Origin: JAVBWO01 sp036677375
GTDB lineage: Bacteria; Bacillota; Dehalobacteriia; UBA4068; UBA4997
Direction: 5' to 3'
DNA length: 64,000 nucleotides
Assembly (NCBI GenBank): GCA_036677375.1
Contig: JAVBWO010000028.1
Location: 62,001 to 126,000, forward strand
Position numbers and translations under genes: made by a program
The notes under the pieces: generated by a model
The model's input: only the letters and a program-made list of their open reading frames with translations
Databases searched by the model: none
What the model was told of the DNA's origin: nothing
Shown here: in pieces, positions 32,519 through 41,000 of the stretch
How the letters are laid out: every line of letters starts with the position of its first letter
How positions within the stretch are numbered: position 1 is the first letter of the stretch

Positions 32519-32992
32519 TTGTTAGGAAAAGATAAAATTGAAAAACTGATCATTCCTGAAGATTCTACAATTGAAGAATGCTGCGATTCCGGATGTACAC
32601 CACGATGCGATTGCTGTTGCGATAAAAACCAGAACATCACTTTTAATCCTTGTGAAGACGTTAAAGACTTCACGGTTCAGGATGTGCATCTCAATTGCCA
32701 AGGAAGGTTTCTCAAAGTCAGAGTTCAACTCAAAAATGTATGCCGGGGCAGAAGTATTAGATTAGGCGTGCTTCTTTGCGAAAAAACAGGCGGTACTTCC
32801 TGCATCAAAGGATCACATGTCTGCGAATTTATTGTTCCGCAAGGTTGCGGCCCGTGCATGGAGACTGTTAATGTAGGAGACTTTTGCTTTGTGATCCCTG
32901 ATGATAACATTTGTTGTCATCGCGAAGTATCTGTACATATTATAGCCCATTATTCTTCTTTTCCCAGCTTCCCATTTTGCCCTTGCCCGTAA
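32519..32992 (+). CDS. Cys-rich protein of unknown function
   Basis: A 157-residue soluble-looking protein with 19 Cys, mostly in CCDSGCTPRCDCCCDK near the N-terminus and in CGPCMETV, DDNICCHREV and FCPCP later. There is no signal peptide. The central part (FTVQDVHLNCQGRFLKVRVQ, then LKNVCRGRSIRLGVLLCE) looks like a beta-rich domain repeated in small Clostridial Cys-rich proteins that I cannot name. The start is TTG at 32519, with AAGGAGAGG upstream; a TTG ten codons earlier lacks a site. A spore-coat or metal-binding role is possible but not shown. Two other Cys-rich genes lie at 52.6-53.2 kb. Confidence 0.7.
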   Translation: MLGKDKIEKLIIPEDSTIEECCDSGCTPRCDCCCDKNQNITFNPCEDVKDFTVQDVHLNCQGRFLKVRVQLKNVCRGRSIRLGVLLCEKTGGTSCIKGSHVCEFIVPQGCGPCMETVNVGDFCFVIPDDNICCHREVSVHIIAHYSSFPSFPFCPCP

Positions 32993-33033
32993 TTCTATAT
33001 TAAGTCATTCAGTAAAAAGTGTTATGACTTTTC

Positions 33034-33057
33034 AACTGGCTTATCGTTAAGCCAGTT
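33034..33057 (+). terminator. terminator after Cys-rich gene
   Basis: AACTGGCTTA-TCGT-TAAGCCAGTT, perfect 10-bp stem followed by GTTTTTATTTG. Confidence 0.85.
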
Positions 33058-33085
33058 GTTTTTATTTGTTAAATATTAATCATTC

Positions 33086-33254
33086 AGTACACTAGTAAAC
33101 TGCAATACCTGATCCTTGTGTACATCGGCGGTCTTTTTTGTGTAATACCGCGTTGTCGTCAATCAAAATACATAAAGTATTTCTCAATCCTCCAACTTGT
33201 CCTGCGTAGAACATCCTCGCCGTTATATCACAATTTTCAATATTACAGTGTACT
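33086..33254 (-). repeat. MITE-like repeat, copy B, with terminal inverted repeats
   Basis: A 169-bp element bounded by AGTACACTAGTAA (left) and TTACAGTGTACT (right), which are inverted repeats with one extra base. The interior matches copy A (1461-1609) on the opposite strand along its length. No transposase is encoded. It lies in the 307-bp gap between the Cys-rich gene and the cysteine desulfurase, downstream of both. A frame crossing it from within the desulfurase region is probably not a gene. Confidence 0.65.
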
Positions 33255-33299
33255 AGAGAAGCATGCCGTTTCTTTACTATCGTTGTTTTATTTCTGGTT

Positions 33300-34448
33300 T
33301 TATTCTTGACTGATTTTAGCCAGAGCCGCCAGAGCCGCATCCACATCCGCTGCCGTATTAAAGGAGCTGAAGCTGAAGCGGACGCCGCCGTTCGCTCCCG
33401 TCCCCAACAGATTATGCGCCAAAGGCGAGCAGTGAAATCCGGCCCGCACCGCGATGCCGTATTCCACATCCAGGAGCGTCGCCACTTCGCCGGGATCCAT
33501 ACCGGGAAGATTCACCATCACCACAGGCGACCGTTTTACACCGGCGGGAGGCCCATATACTGTAAGATTCGGTATTTTAGCAAGTCCTGATAAGAAACGC
33601 TGAGTCAAGGCATCGACCTCTTTTTCGATGTTTTCCCGCCCATGCTCATTAATATAATCGATTCCCGCCCCCATGCCTAAAACACCGGGCAGGTTCAGGG
33701 TGCCGCTTTCCAAACGGTCTGGGTAGCTTTGTGGCTGATAGCGGTTATGGCTTTCGCTACCGGTGCCGCCCTCACGAAAAGAGCTCATCTGGTCTGCGGC
33801 TCTGTCTCCCACATATAAAAAGCCGCTACCCATAGGACCATAAAGGCATTTATGCCCCGGGGCCGCTAGAAGATCTATTTGCATTTCCTGTACGGAGATG
33901 GGTAGAAGCCCGGCGCTTTGCGCGGCGTCCACCAAAAACAATAATTGATGTTTTCTGGCAATCTCCCCTATGTGAGCAATGGGCAAAATCATCCCCGTCA
34001 CATTGCTGGCATGAACACAAGCAATCAACCTGGTGTTAGGACGAATCATACCTTCAAGGGCGATAAGGTCTATGCCGCCTTCCGCTGCGGCGGGCACCAT
34101 ATCGGCCTCTACAAAGCCTTTTTTCACCAGCGTAGAAAGGGGACGCCATAACGCATTATGCTCCAAAGGAGAATACAGCACATGGTCGCCCTGCCTTAAA
34201 ATCCCTTTCAGGGCAAGGTTGATGCTATCCGTTGCATTTCCCGTAAAAATAACCCGTTCCATATGAGCGCAATCAAAAAATTCCGCTACCTTTTGCCGTA
34301 CGGCAAATACCTGGCGCGCCGCCGCCAAGGCCATGGCATAAGCGCCTCGCCCGGGATTGGCGCCGTATTTCGTTAAAGCATCATTGACCGCCTGGATTAC
34401 TTGAGGCGGTTTCGGCCAGGTTGTTGCACCGTTATCTAAATAGATCAC
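33300..34448 (-). CDS. cysteine desulfurase family protein (class V aminotransferase fold)
   Basis: A 382-residue PLP enzyme. IYLDNGATTWPKP opens the fold, FTGNATDSINLALKG holds the cofactor phosphate, FLVDAAQSAG has the PLP-ring Asp, and the Schiff-base lysine is in PGHKCLYGPMGSGFLYVG. RAGFHCSPLAH carries a Cys in the position of the persulfide-forming Cys of SufS/Csd proteins. It mobilises sulfur from cysteine (or selenium from selenocysteine) for cofactor or tRNA sulfur transfer. The start is GTG with GGAG eight bases upstream. No scaffold or thiouridylase gene adjoins it, so the acceptor is unknown; LarE needs sulfur in another way and is 3 kb away. Confidence 0.85.
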   Translation of the reverse strand: MIYLDNGATTWPKPPQVIQAVNDALTKYGANPGRGAYAMALAAARQVFAVRQKVAEFFDCAHMERVIFTGNATDSINLALKGILRQGDHVLYSPLEHNALWRPLSTLVKKGFVEADMVPAAAEGGIDLIALEGMIRPNTRLIACVHASNVTGMILPIAHIGEIARKHQLLFLVDAAQSAGLLPISVQEMQIDLLAAPGHKCLYGPMGSGFLYVGDRAADQMSSFREGGTGSESHNRYQPQSYPDRLESGTLNLPGVLGMGAGIDYINEHGRENIEKEVDALTQRFLSGLAKIPNLTVYGPPAGVKRSPVVMVNLPGMDPGEVATLLDVEYGIAVRAGFHCSPLAHNLLGTGANGGVRFSFSSFNTAADVDAALAALAKISQE

Positions 34449-34530
34449 CTAACTAGCTCCTTTTAAATTTGTCTTAAGGAATTTTAATTCCCTATATTTT
34501 ATAGTAGTATGTTTTTTCCGTTTTTACAAT

Positions 34531-34575
34531 AAGAATACTTTATAATATCCATCAAATATTTTTATAAAGATTCTT
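34531..34575 (-). terminator. AT-rich hairpin after parB
   Basis: AAGAATACTTTATAA / TTATAAAGATTCTT with one bulged base, 30 bases past the parB stop. A weak terminator candidate. Confidence 0.4.
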
Positions 34576-34604
34576 TTTACATAAACATCTTTTATAGGAG
34601 CTGA

Positions 34605-35489
34605 TTAAAACACTTCTTCCGGCAAGAGAAAGGCCAGCAAGCGGTTAAAATCATCGTTGGAATAGTATTCCAGCAAAATACTGCCCTTACCGTTTCCCTT
34701 GCCCTGTACCTTGACTTTGGTGCCCAGTTTTTGCCGGAGCCGCTTTTCCACATCGGTGAAGATCAAATCATCCGCGGTTTTTTTCATTAATTTTACCTGC
34801 GGTTTTCCTTCTTTTAGCAAGAGATTTTGCTCCTGCGCATATTTCTCCGCCCGTCGCACCGACCAATCTTCTTCTATAATCCGCCTCGCCATGACCGTCC
34901 GTTGCGCCTTATTGTTCAAAAGAAGAATGGCTCGGCCATGGCCTGCCGAGAGCCTGCCCGCTCGTAATTCTTCCAGGATCCCTTCCGGCAGCGTCAATAA
35001 CCGCAGGCTATTGCTGATATAAGGACGACTCTTGCCGATTTTTTTAGCCAAAGCGTCCTGCGTATAGCCGCAGGCGTCTAAAAGCTCCTTGTAGCTTGCA
35101 GCCTCCTCTAAAGGCAGCAGATCCTCCCGTTGGATATTTTCAATCAGCGCCAATTCCATCGCGGCATTATCATCCAAAAGTCTTGTAACGCAAGGCACTT
35201 CCTTGAGACCTGCCAGCTGGGCGCCACGGTAGCGCCGTTCTCCTGCCACGATCTGGTATTCTTGACCGGGCAGCGGCCGTACAACCAAAGGCTGCAAAAG
35301 TCCCTGCTCTGCAATGGAGGCCGCCAGCTCCGCCAAAGCTTCCTCGTCGAAATGGCGCCGGGGTTGTGCGGGATTGGGCCTTACATTTTCCAGAGGCAGA
35401 AAAAGGATCCTCTCTCCCGTCTGGCTTTCTATATCCGGTTTATCAGTGATCAGCGCTCCTAAGCCTTTGCCTAAACCTTTTTTAACCAC
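34605..35489 (-). CDS. parB: chromosome partitioning protein ParB (Spo0J-like)
   Basis: A 294-residue ParB CTPase that loads at parS and spreads to organise the origin. The N-terminal KKGLGKGLGALI is the ParA-activating segment. VRPNPAQPRRHFDEEALAEL and the C-motif GERRYRGAQLAGL, with ENIQREDL, belong to the CTP-binding ParB/Srx domain. The HTH (TQDALAKKIGKSRPYISNSL) reads parS. The start is GTG at 35489, nine bases after GGAGG; the TTG two codons earlier is too close to it. It overlaps parA by eight bases. Two parS sites lie 1.6 and 3.5 kb upstream. Confidence 0.95.
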   Translation of the reverse strand: MVKKGLGKGLGALITDKPDIESQTGERILFLPLENVRPNPAQPRRHFDEEALAELAASIAEQGLLQPLVVRPLPGQEYQIVAGERRYRGAQLAGLKEVPCVTRLLDDNAAMELALIENIQREDLLPLEEAASYKELLDACGYTQDALAKKIGKSRPYISNSLRLLTLPEGILEELRAGRLSAGHGRAILLLNNKAQRTVMARRIIEEDWSVRRAEKYAQEQNLLLKEGKPQVKLMKKTADDLIFTDVEKRLRQKLGTKVKVQGKGNGKGSILLEYYSNDDFNRLLAFLLPEEVF

Positions 35490-36243
35490 GCTCAATAACC
35501 TCCTTCGCTAACTGCTGATACATCTCCGCGCCCTTGGAACGGGCGTCATAATGCTGAATGGGTCTGCCATGGCTGGGCGCCTCCGAAAGGCGCACATTTC
35601 GCGGGATGATAGAAGCATATACCTTGCTGCCAAAGAAATCTTTTACTTCGTCCACCACTTGGATGGATAAATTGGTTCTGGCATCAAACATGGTGAGAAG
35701 CACGCCGTCTATTTGCAGGTCGGCATTTAAATGTTTTCTTACCAGGTCGAATGTGTTAAGAAGCTGTCCCAAACCTTCCAAAGCATAGTATTCGCACTGT
35801 ACGGGAATGATGATACCATCCGCCGAGGTCAGGGCATTCAAGGTTAACAGGCCTAAAGAAGGTGGACAATCGATCAGGATATAATCATAACGCTGCCGGA
35901 TATGTTTCAGTGCTTTTTTTAGCTTGTTCTCTCTGGCAATTTCCGACACCAGCTCTATCTCAGCTCCCGCCAGGTTGATGGTGGCCGGAACAAGGGCCAG
36001 GCTGTCAAAAGATGTGGGCATTACCACTGCTTCCAGGGGCGCATTATTGATTAGAACATCATAAACACAATGTTCGATTTCTTTTCTGTCCAAGCCAAAG
36101 CCGCTGGTAGCATTTCCCTGGGGATCCATATCAATGACCAGTACTTTTTTCCCCAACAAGGCTAAGCTGGCTGACAAATTCACTACGGTGGTCGTCTTTG
36201 CCACACCGCCCTTCTGGTTCGCTACCGCAATTACTTTCCCCAT
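35482..36243 (-). CDS. parA: chromosome partitioning ATPase ParA (Soj-like)
   Basis: A 253-residue deviant Walker-A ATPase. KGGVAKTTT (residues 11-19) has the signature lysine, VIDMDPQGNATSGF is the A' region, and DYILIDCPPSLGLLTLNAL is Walker B. It forms ATP-dependent dimers on DNA and works with ParB in origin segregation and DnaA control. GGCGG-rich sequence precedes the ATG; its end overlaps parB. Confidence 0.96.
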   Translation of the reverse strand: MGKVIAVANQKGGVAKTTTVVNLSASLALLGKKVLVIDMDPQGNATSGFGLDRKEIEHCVYDVLINNAPLEAVVMPTSFDSLALVPATINLAGAEIELVSEIARENKLKKALKHIRQRYDYILIDCPPSLGLLTLNALTSADGIIIPVQCEYYALEGLGQLLNTFDLVRKHLNADLQIDGVLLTMFDARTNLSIQVVDEVKDFFGSKVYASIIPRNVRLSEAPSHGRPIQHYDARSKGAEMYQQLAKEVIERG

Positions 36244-36329
36244 GTTTTCTACCGCCTTTTTAACTTTTTAAGCGTGCTATTCTCGCTGTTTTTGAATTAT
36301 AAAAATCCCTACTATATTATTATATATAT

Positions 36330-37064
36330 TTATAATGGGTTTTTCTCCGGGATACCGGGACGCCGGGGATACTCTTTTGAGCTATGCGCTGTTTTTTGAA
36401 TAGAAACAATAGAACGTTTTTCGCCGTTCTCCAGCGTATATTCCAAAAGCGGACCCCGGGAACCGCCCAAGAGCTTTAAGGCATTGCCGCTTTCCGAAAG
36501 CTCGGCTTCGGCCTTATCTCCCTTCATGGCATAAAACCAGCCGCCTGACGCAAGCAAAGGCAAGCAATACTCACAAAGGACGGCAAGCCGCGCTACTGCC
36601 CTTGCGGTGGCAACCTGACATTCTCCGCGCAGCAAGGGCTCCCTCCCCGCTTCTTCTGCCCGCAAATTCAGAACCAAAACATTTTTTAATCCCAACGCTT
36701 CTGCGGTTTCCTGTAAAAATCCGCAGCGCTTTTTTAAAGAATCAATCAATATAAAGGAAAGTTCCGGCCTTAAGATGGCAAGGGGTAAGCCCGGCAAACC
36801 CGCACCGCTGCCAATATCGGCAATCCTTCCGGTCGGTGGCAGGAACGGCAGTAGATGCAAGCTGTCGGCAATATGCTTTTCCGCCACATCAAAAGGAGAA
36901 GTCAGCGCCGTTAGATTCATTTTATTGTTTCCTTCTATGAGCAGCTGGTAGAAGTTGCTCAACTTTTCTTTCTCCTGCTCCTGCAAAGTAAAGTTGTGGC
37001 GCGCCATGCCTGCTTCCAACGCCTGCCGGAAAGCCTTCATATCGCAAAGAACCGGTTGTTTCAC
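36330..37064 (-). CDS. rsmG: 16S rRNA (guanine527-N7)-methyltransferase RsmG
   Basis: A 244-residue SAM methyltransferase that modifies G527 of 16S rRNA. KMNLTALTSPFDVAEKHIAD and the SAM motif IADIGSGAGLPGLPLAIL are characteristic. The start is GTG at 37064 with GGGAGG six bases upstream, and this GTG lies in the centre of a parS palindrome; the next Met (37040) has no ribosome-binding site. It is 20 bases after mnmG, the standard order. Confidence 0.95.
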   Translation of the reverse strand: MKQPVLCDMKAFRQALEAGMARHNFTLQEQEKEKLSNFYQLLIEGNNKMNLTALTSPFDVAEKHIADSLHLLPFLPPTGRIADIGSGAGLPGLPLAILRPELSFILIDSLKKRCGFLQETAEALGLKNVLVLNLRAEEAGREPLLRGECQVATARAVARLAVLCEYCLPLLASGGWFYAMKGDKAEAELSESGNALKLLGGSRGPLLEYTLENGEKRSIVSIQKTAHSSKEYPRRPGIPEKNPL

Positions 37065-37072
37065 GTGAAACC
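37057..37072. promoter_or_regulatory. parS site overlapping rsmG start
   Basis: TGTTTCACGTGAAACC, 15 of 16 matches to the consensus parS. The GTG start codon of rsmG is bases 37062-37064, inside the palindrome. Confidence 0.9.
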
Positions 37073-37084
37073 TCCCTCGAAAAT

Positions 37085-39004
37085 TTAGGTGCCTTTTGTG
37101 TTCTGGTTTGCCTGCCGACCCGCCTTTTCCAGATAAACCAGCAAAACGGCAATGTCTGCAGGAGAAACTCCCGTAATACGGCTGGCCTGTCCAATGGAAT
37201 CAGGCCGATGTTTCTCCAGTTTTTGCTGGGCTTCATTACTCAAGCCCCGAATCTTTTGATAGTCCAGATTCCGGGGCAGCAGTTTCTTTTCTAATTTCTG
37301 CTGGCGTGCCGCCTGTTCCCGTTGTTTTTTGATGTAACCTTTATATTTAAGCTGGATCATAACCTGCTCTATGACATCGGGATCAAATTCCGCCAGGGGC
37401 AAGTAGGAAGCGATATGCTCCAGCTGAATTTGCGGTCTTAATAAAAGCGCTTTTATGGTCATGCTCTGCCGCGCTTCTTGCGTACCGGAAAGTTCCAAGA
37501 GATGGTTCAAATCCGGGCTGCCCAAGGGTAGAGATGTATGCTCCAGCAAGGTTGCGAGCTGATTAATTTTATGCTTTTTTTGCTCCAGACGATCCAATTG
37601 CTCCTGAGAACACAGCCCTGTAGCAAAGCCTTTCTCCGTTAAACGAAGATCCGTATTGTCATTTCGCAGGAGCAGCCGATATTCCGCGAGAGAGGTAAAC
37701 ATGCGGTACGGCTCGTCAATGCCTTTTGTTACCAGGTCATCTAGCAAAACCCCCACATAAGCTTCATCCCGGCTCAAAAGAAAAGGCTCCTTGCCCAAAA
37801 CCGCTAAAGCGGCGTTGGCTCCTGCCCACAGGCCTTGCGCAGCCGCTTCTTCATAACCGGAAGAACCGTTGATCTGTCCTGCCGTATAAAGTCCTGCAAT
37901 TACTTTGCTTTCCAATGTGGCCTTTAATTGCGTAGATGCTACCACATCGTATTCAATGGCATAAGCGGGACGCAATATCCTGACCTGTTCCAAGCCCGGA
38001 ATAGTACGCATGAAAGCAAGCTGTACATCCTCCGGCAGACTGGTGGACATGCCTTGCACGTAATATTCGTTGGTAAATAGGCCCTCCGGCTCCAAAAAGA
38101 TCTGGTGTGCGCTTCGCTGTGGGAAACGAATGATTTTGTCTTCCACCGACGGACAGTAACGCGGCCCAATGCCTCGGATCAAGCCCTGGTAAAGAGGACA
38201 ACGGTGGAGATTCTCTCGGATAACCTGGTGCGTTTTTTCATTGGTCGCCGTCAGCCAGCAGGAAATATTCGGTCTGTTGTAATCTTTTCTTTGATAGGAA
38301 AAATAAAGCTTCTCATCTGTCCCCGGTTGTTCTACCATTTTAGAAAAGTCTAAGCTCTTTTTGTCCACACGCGCGGGCGTACCGGTTTTAAAACGCATCA
38401 GATCCAGTCCCAATTCCGCCAAATTTTGCCCCAATAGCGATGCGGCCGGTAATCCGGCGGGACCGGAAGCATAAAAAGTAGAGCCGATAATAATCTGTCC
38501 CCTCAAATAAGTGCCGGTGGTCAAAATCACTTTTGGCGCCATAAAACAGGCACCGTTGTTGCTTTCCACACCGGTCATCCGCCCATTTTCAACCAATAAG
38601 CGACGGATCTCGGCTTGTCTGATTTCCAAATTTGGCTGCTCCAACAAATAGGCTGTCATGGCCTGCTGGTATTGCTTTTTATCGATTTGCGCCCGTAAAG
38701 CCTGAACCGCTGGGCCTTTGGCCGTATTCAGCAGTCGGATCTGTATTTGAGTCGCATCGGCAACCTGTCCCATGGCGCCGCCCAAAGCATCAATCTCCCG
38801 AACCAAAATGCCTTTGGCGGGCCCGCCTATCGATGGATTACAGGGCATCAAGGCAATGGAGTCCATATTCATGGTAACAAGCAGCGTTTTGGTTCCTAAG
38901 CGGGCAGCGGCCAATGCCGCCTCGCAACCTGCGTGTCCGGCTCCCACCACGATAACATCATATTCCCCTGCCGCAAAAACATCGGGGGCTGGTTTTTCCG
39001 TCAT
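37085..39004 (-). CDS. mnmG: tRNA uridine-5-carboxymethylaminomethyl modification enzyme MnmG
   Basis: A 639-residue FAD- and folate-dependent enzyme that, with MnmE, makes the cmnm5 group on U34 of several tRNAs. The Rossmann FAD motif VIVVGAGHAGCEAALAAARLG region starts near residue 14; MALMPCNPSIGGPAKG and GTYLRGQIIIG are family signatures, and TAGQINGSSGYEEAAAQG is the C-terminal FAD motif. The start is ATG at 39004 with GGAG upstream; the open frame continues upstream into non-homologous sequence across a parS site. It sits between mnmE and rsmG. Confidence 0.97.
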   Translation of the reverse strand: MTEKPAPDVFAAGEYDVIVVGAGHAGCEAALAAARLGTKTLLVTMNMDSIALMPCNPSIGGPAKGILVREIDALGGAMGQVADATQIQIRLLNTAKGPAVQALRAQIDKKQYQQAMTAYLLEQPNLEIRQAEIRRLLVENGRMTGVESNNGACFMAPKVILTTGTYLRGQIIIGSTFYASGPAGLPAASLLGQNLAELGLDLMRFKTGTPARVDKKSLDFSKMVEQPGTDEKLYFSYQRKDYNRPNISCWLTATNEKTHQVIRENLHRCPLYQGLIRGIGPRYCPSVEDKIIRFPQRSAHQIFLEPEGLFTNEYYVQGMSTSLPEDVQLAFMRTIPGLEQVRILRPAYAIEYDVVASTQLKATLESKVIAGLYTAGQINGSSGYEEAAAQGLWAGANAALAVLGKEPFLLSRDEAYVGVLLDDLVTKGIDEPYRMFTSLAEYRLLLRNDNTDLRLTEKGFATGLCSQEQLDRLEQKKHKINQLATLLEHTSLPLGSPDLNHLLELSGTQEARQSMTIKALLLRPQIQLEHIASYLPLAEFDPDVIEQVMIQLKYKGYIKKQREQAARQQKLEKKLLPRNLDYQKIRGLSNEAQQKLEKHRPDSIGQASRITGVSPADIAVLLVYLEKAGRQANQNTKGT

Positions 39005-39019
39005 GTCTATTCTCCTTAT

Positions 39020-39035
39020 TGTTTCACGTGAAACT
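39020..39035. promoter_or_regulatory. parS site between mnmE and mnmG
   Basis: TGTTTCACGTGAAACT, 15 of 16 matches to consensus parS, directly after the mnmE stop codon. Confidence 0.9.
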
Positions 39036-40412
39036 TTATTTACCCAAACAAAAACGGGAGAAGATCCGGTCGAGCACATCATCTGCCGCCAGATGGCCGG
39101 TGATCTCACCCAAAGCCTGCCAGGCTTCCTTTAAATCGATGGACGCTAGATCCGGCATGCCACCCTCTTTTAATATAGCAATAGCTGCCTGTAAAGAAGC
39201 ATTCGCGCGGCGCAGAGCTTCTTCCTGCCGTTGATTAAAAAGCCCCGGCGCACTGTCGGCCAATGCTTTTTCTTCCTCAACCAAGCGGCAAATCTCTTTT
39301 TTTAATTGGGGAATGCCCCGGCCTTCCTTAATGGAAGCAAGCACCACAGAAAGCCGGGGGTTCGCTTCTTTGATTTTTTCAAGCGCTTCCTGTCCTAAAG
39401 CGTTGTCAATTTTATTCCAGATCAAAATAACAGGAATGCGTTTAATTCCTTCTATTTCTTTTATTTTTTCCAACCAACCGGCGAAAATAGGCTCATCTGC
39501 CGCCAAAACCAGCAGAATCAGATCAGCCTGTGCCATGGCATCCTGGGCACGGCGGATGCCTAAGGCCTCCACCGGATCTTTCGTTTGCCGGAAACCAGCG
39601 GTATCAATAAGCTTTAATAAAATACCCTCCATCAGACAATATTCTTCGATGGTATCTCTGGTAGTTCCGGGGATTTCTGTGACGATGGCCCGCTCTTCTT
39701 GCAGAAGGGCATTCAAAAGACTGGATTTGCCCGCGTTGACCGGACCAATAATGGCCGTACGCAAACCTTCCCGGTAAAGCTTGCCCCCTTGCGTGCCCTG
39801 CAAAAGCTCCTCTAAAGCGGAAAGAATTTTTTGCAGGCGAGAAATCAAGCCGCCTTCTTTCTCCAGTTGATCTTCTTCTTCCGGATAATCGGCAACCATT
39901 TCGATCTCCGCTAAAATATCCAAAAGCATTTCTTCTTGAGTGGAAATAGCTTGTCCCATTTCCCCAGATAACTGCTTTTCCGAAAGCATCAGCCCGGCAT
40001 GGCTTTTGGCTTCGATGATATCAATGATCGCTTCCGCCTGGGTCAGATCCAAACGGCCGTTTAAAAAGGCACGTTGAGTGAATTCCCCCGGTCGGGCCAC
40101 CCGGCCTCCCGCGGCAATGACAGCGGAAAGCACTTCTCTTAAGGCAAGATAGCCGCCGTGACAATGGATTTCCACTACATCCTCGGCAGTATAAGAATGC
40201 GGCGCCGGCATATAAACCGCTAAAGCTTCATCCAAGATCTTACCCTGGCTGTCATGCGCCTTACCCAGTACAAGTTTCCGAGGCACTAAGCTGCTTGAGC
40301 AGGAAAAAACCCTTTTCAACAGAGGATATGCATCCTCGCCGCTGATCCTTATAATACCAATACCGCCTACGCCGGGCGGCGTGGCAATAGCGCAAATGGT
40401 ATCCTCCCACAT
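39036..40412 (-). CDS. mnmE: tRNA modification GTPase MnmE
   Basis: A 458-residue GTPase. The N-terminal folate-binding domain starts EDTICAIATPPGVGGIGIIR, the G domain has GPVNAGKSSLLNALL (G1), GTTRDTIEE (G2), DTAGFRQ (G3) and NKID (G4), and the C-terminal FCLGK supplies the conserved Cys-x-Gly-Lys. It partners MnmG. AAGGAGGG precedes the ATG. Confidence 0.97.
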   Translation of the reverse strand: MWEDTICAIATPPGVGGIGIIRISGEDAYPLLKRVFSCSSSLVPRKLVLGKAHDSQGKILDEALAVYMPAPHSYTAEDVVEIHCHGGYLALREVLSAVIAAGGRVARPGEFTQRAFLNGRLDLTQAEAIIDIIEAKSHAGLMLSEKQLSGEMGQAISTQEEMLLDILAEIEMVADYPEEEDQLEKEGGLISRLQKILSALEELLQGTQGGKLYREGLRTAIIGPVNAGKSSLLNALLQEERAIVTEIPGTTRDTIEEYCLMEGILLKLIDTAGFRQTKDPVEALGIRRAQDAMAQADLILLVLAADEPIFAGWLEKIKEIEGIKRIPVILIWNKIDNALGQEALEKIKEANPRLSVVLASIKEGRGIPQLKKEICRLVEEEKALADSAPGLFNQRQEEALRRANASLQAAIAILKEGGMPDLASIDLKEAWQALGEITGHLAADDVLDRIFSRFCLGK

Positions 40413-40616
40413 GGTGTTCCCTCCTTTACTCCTGATTTATTATTATAGCATGTTCAGGAAAGCAAAAAAAGAGGTGTGCTGCGATTTGTAGCAAAATCCC
40501 GGCATCTCTATGATTCTATCTTGGAAATCATTATTTTTTTTGATAAGATGTTAACAAGCGTCAGCACTACAATGCGTTTTCCCAAAAGGCTTTCGTATGT
40601 GCTGCATAAGGACCAT

Positions 40617-40826
40617 CTAACCACCAAAACTTCTTCTTACCACTCCTTTTTCTTTGTTTTCCGCGGATATGTTCCTGTAGGCAAGTCTATCTGCAATGGA
40701 AGTTTTAATGGTATCTTGTTTATTTTCTTGCGCTTTTATCCGTTTTAAATTGCTTTTTTCAACTTTCTTTATCTTTAAGATGCTTTTATGCGCTAACGTA
40801 TAAAAGTGTGTGGTATATATCTTCAT
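40617..40826 (-). CDS. possible small basic protein, doubtful
   Basis: A 69-codon frame from an ATG at 40826, preceded by GAGG and AAGGGA, encodes a Lys-rich, soluble peptide beginning MKIYTTHFYTLAHKS. No family is recognised. It occupies the 588-bp gap between mnmE and jag, which otherwise holds only the terminator at 40878-40907. It may be a chance frame. Confidence 0.25.
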   Translation of the reverse strand: MKIYTTHFYTLAHKSILKIKKVEKSNLKRIKAQENKQDTIKTSIADRLAYRNISAENKEKGVVRRSFGG

Positions 40827-40877
40827 TCCCTTGTCCTCGCGCCCTTGCCATCTGCGGGTAATTTGACAGTAAAGCAA

Positions 40878-40907
40878 AACAAGGAGCGGTCATGACCGCT
40901 CCTTGTT
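40878..40907 (-). terminator. terminator of rnpA-yidD-yidC-jag operon
   Basis: A 30-bp perfect palindrome with arms of 15 (AACAAGGAGCGGTCA), flanked by T-rich sequence on both sides, 93 bases past the jag stop codon. Confidence 0.85.
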
Positions 40908-41000
40908 TCTTATTCATAAATGTAGTTTTCCCTTGTTTCATTGTTTCATTTTGTTTTTATTGAAATACAAGTTTAAAACGAGATTGAAGTTTTGTGCTAT

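Noticed and set aside
33092..33300. Reading frame over MITE copy B ending in LHKKDRRCTQGSGIAVY
   Set aside because: It continues out of another frame of the cysteine desulfurase, has no proper start, and the matching repeat at 1.5 kb does not keep the frame.
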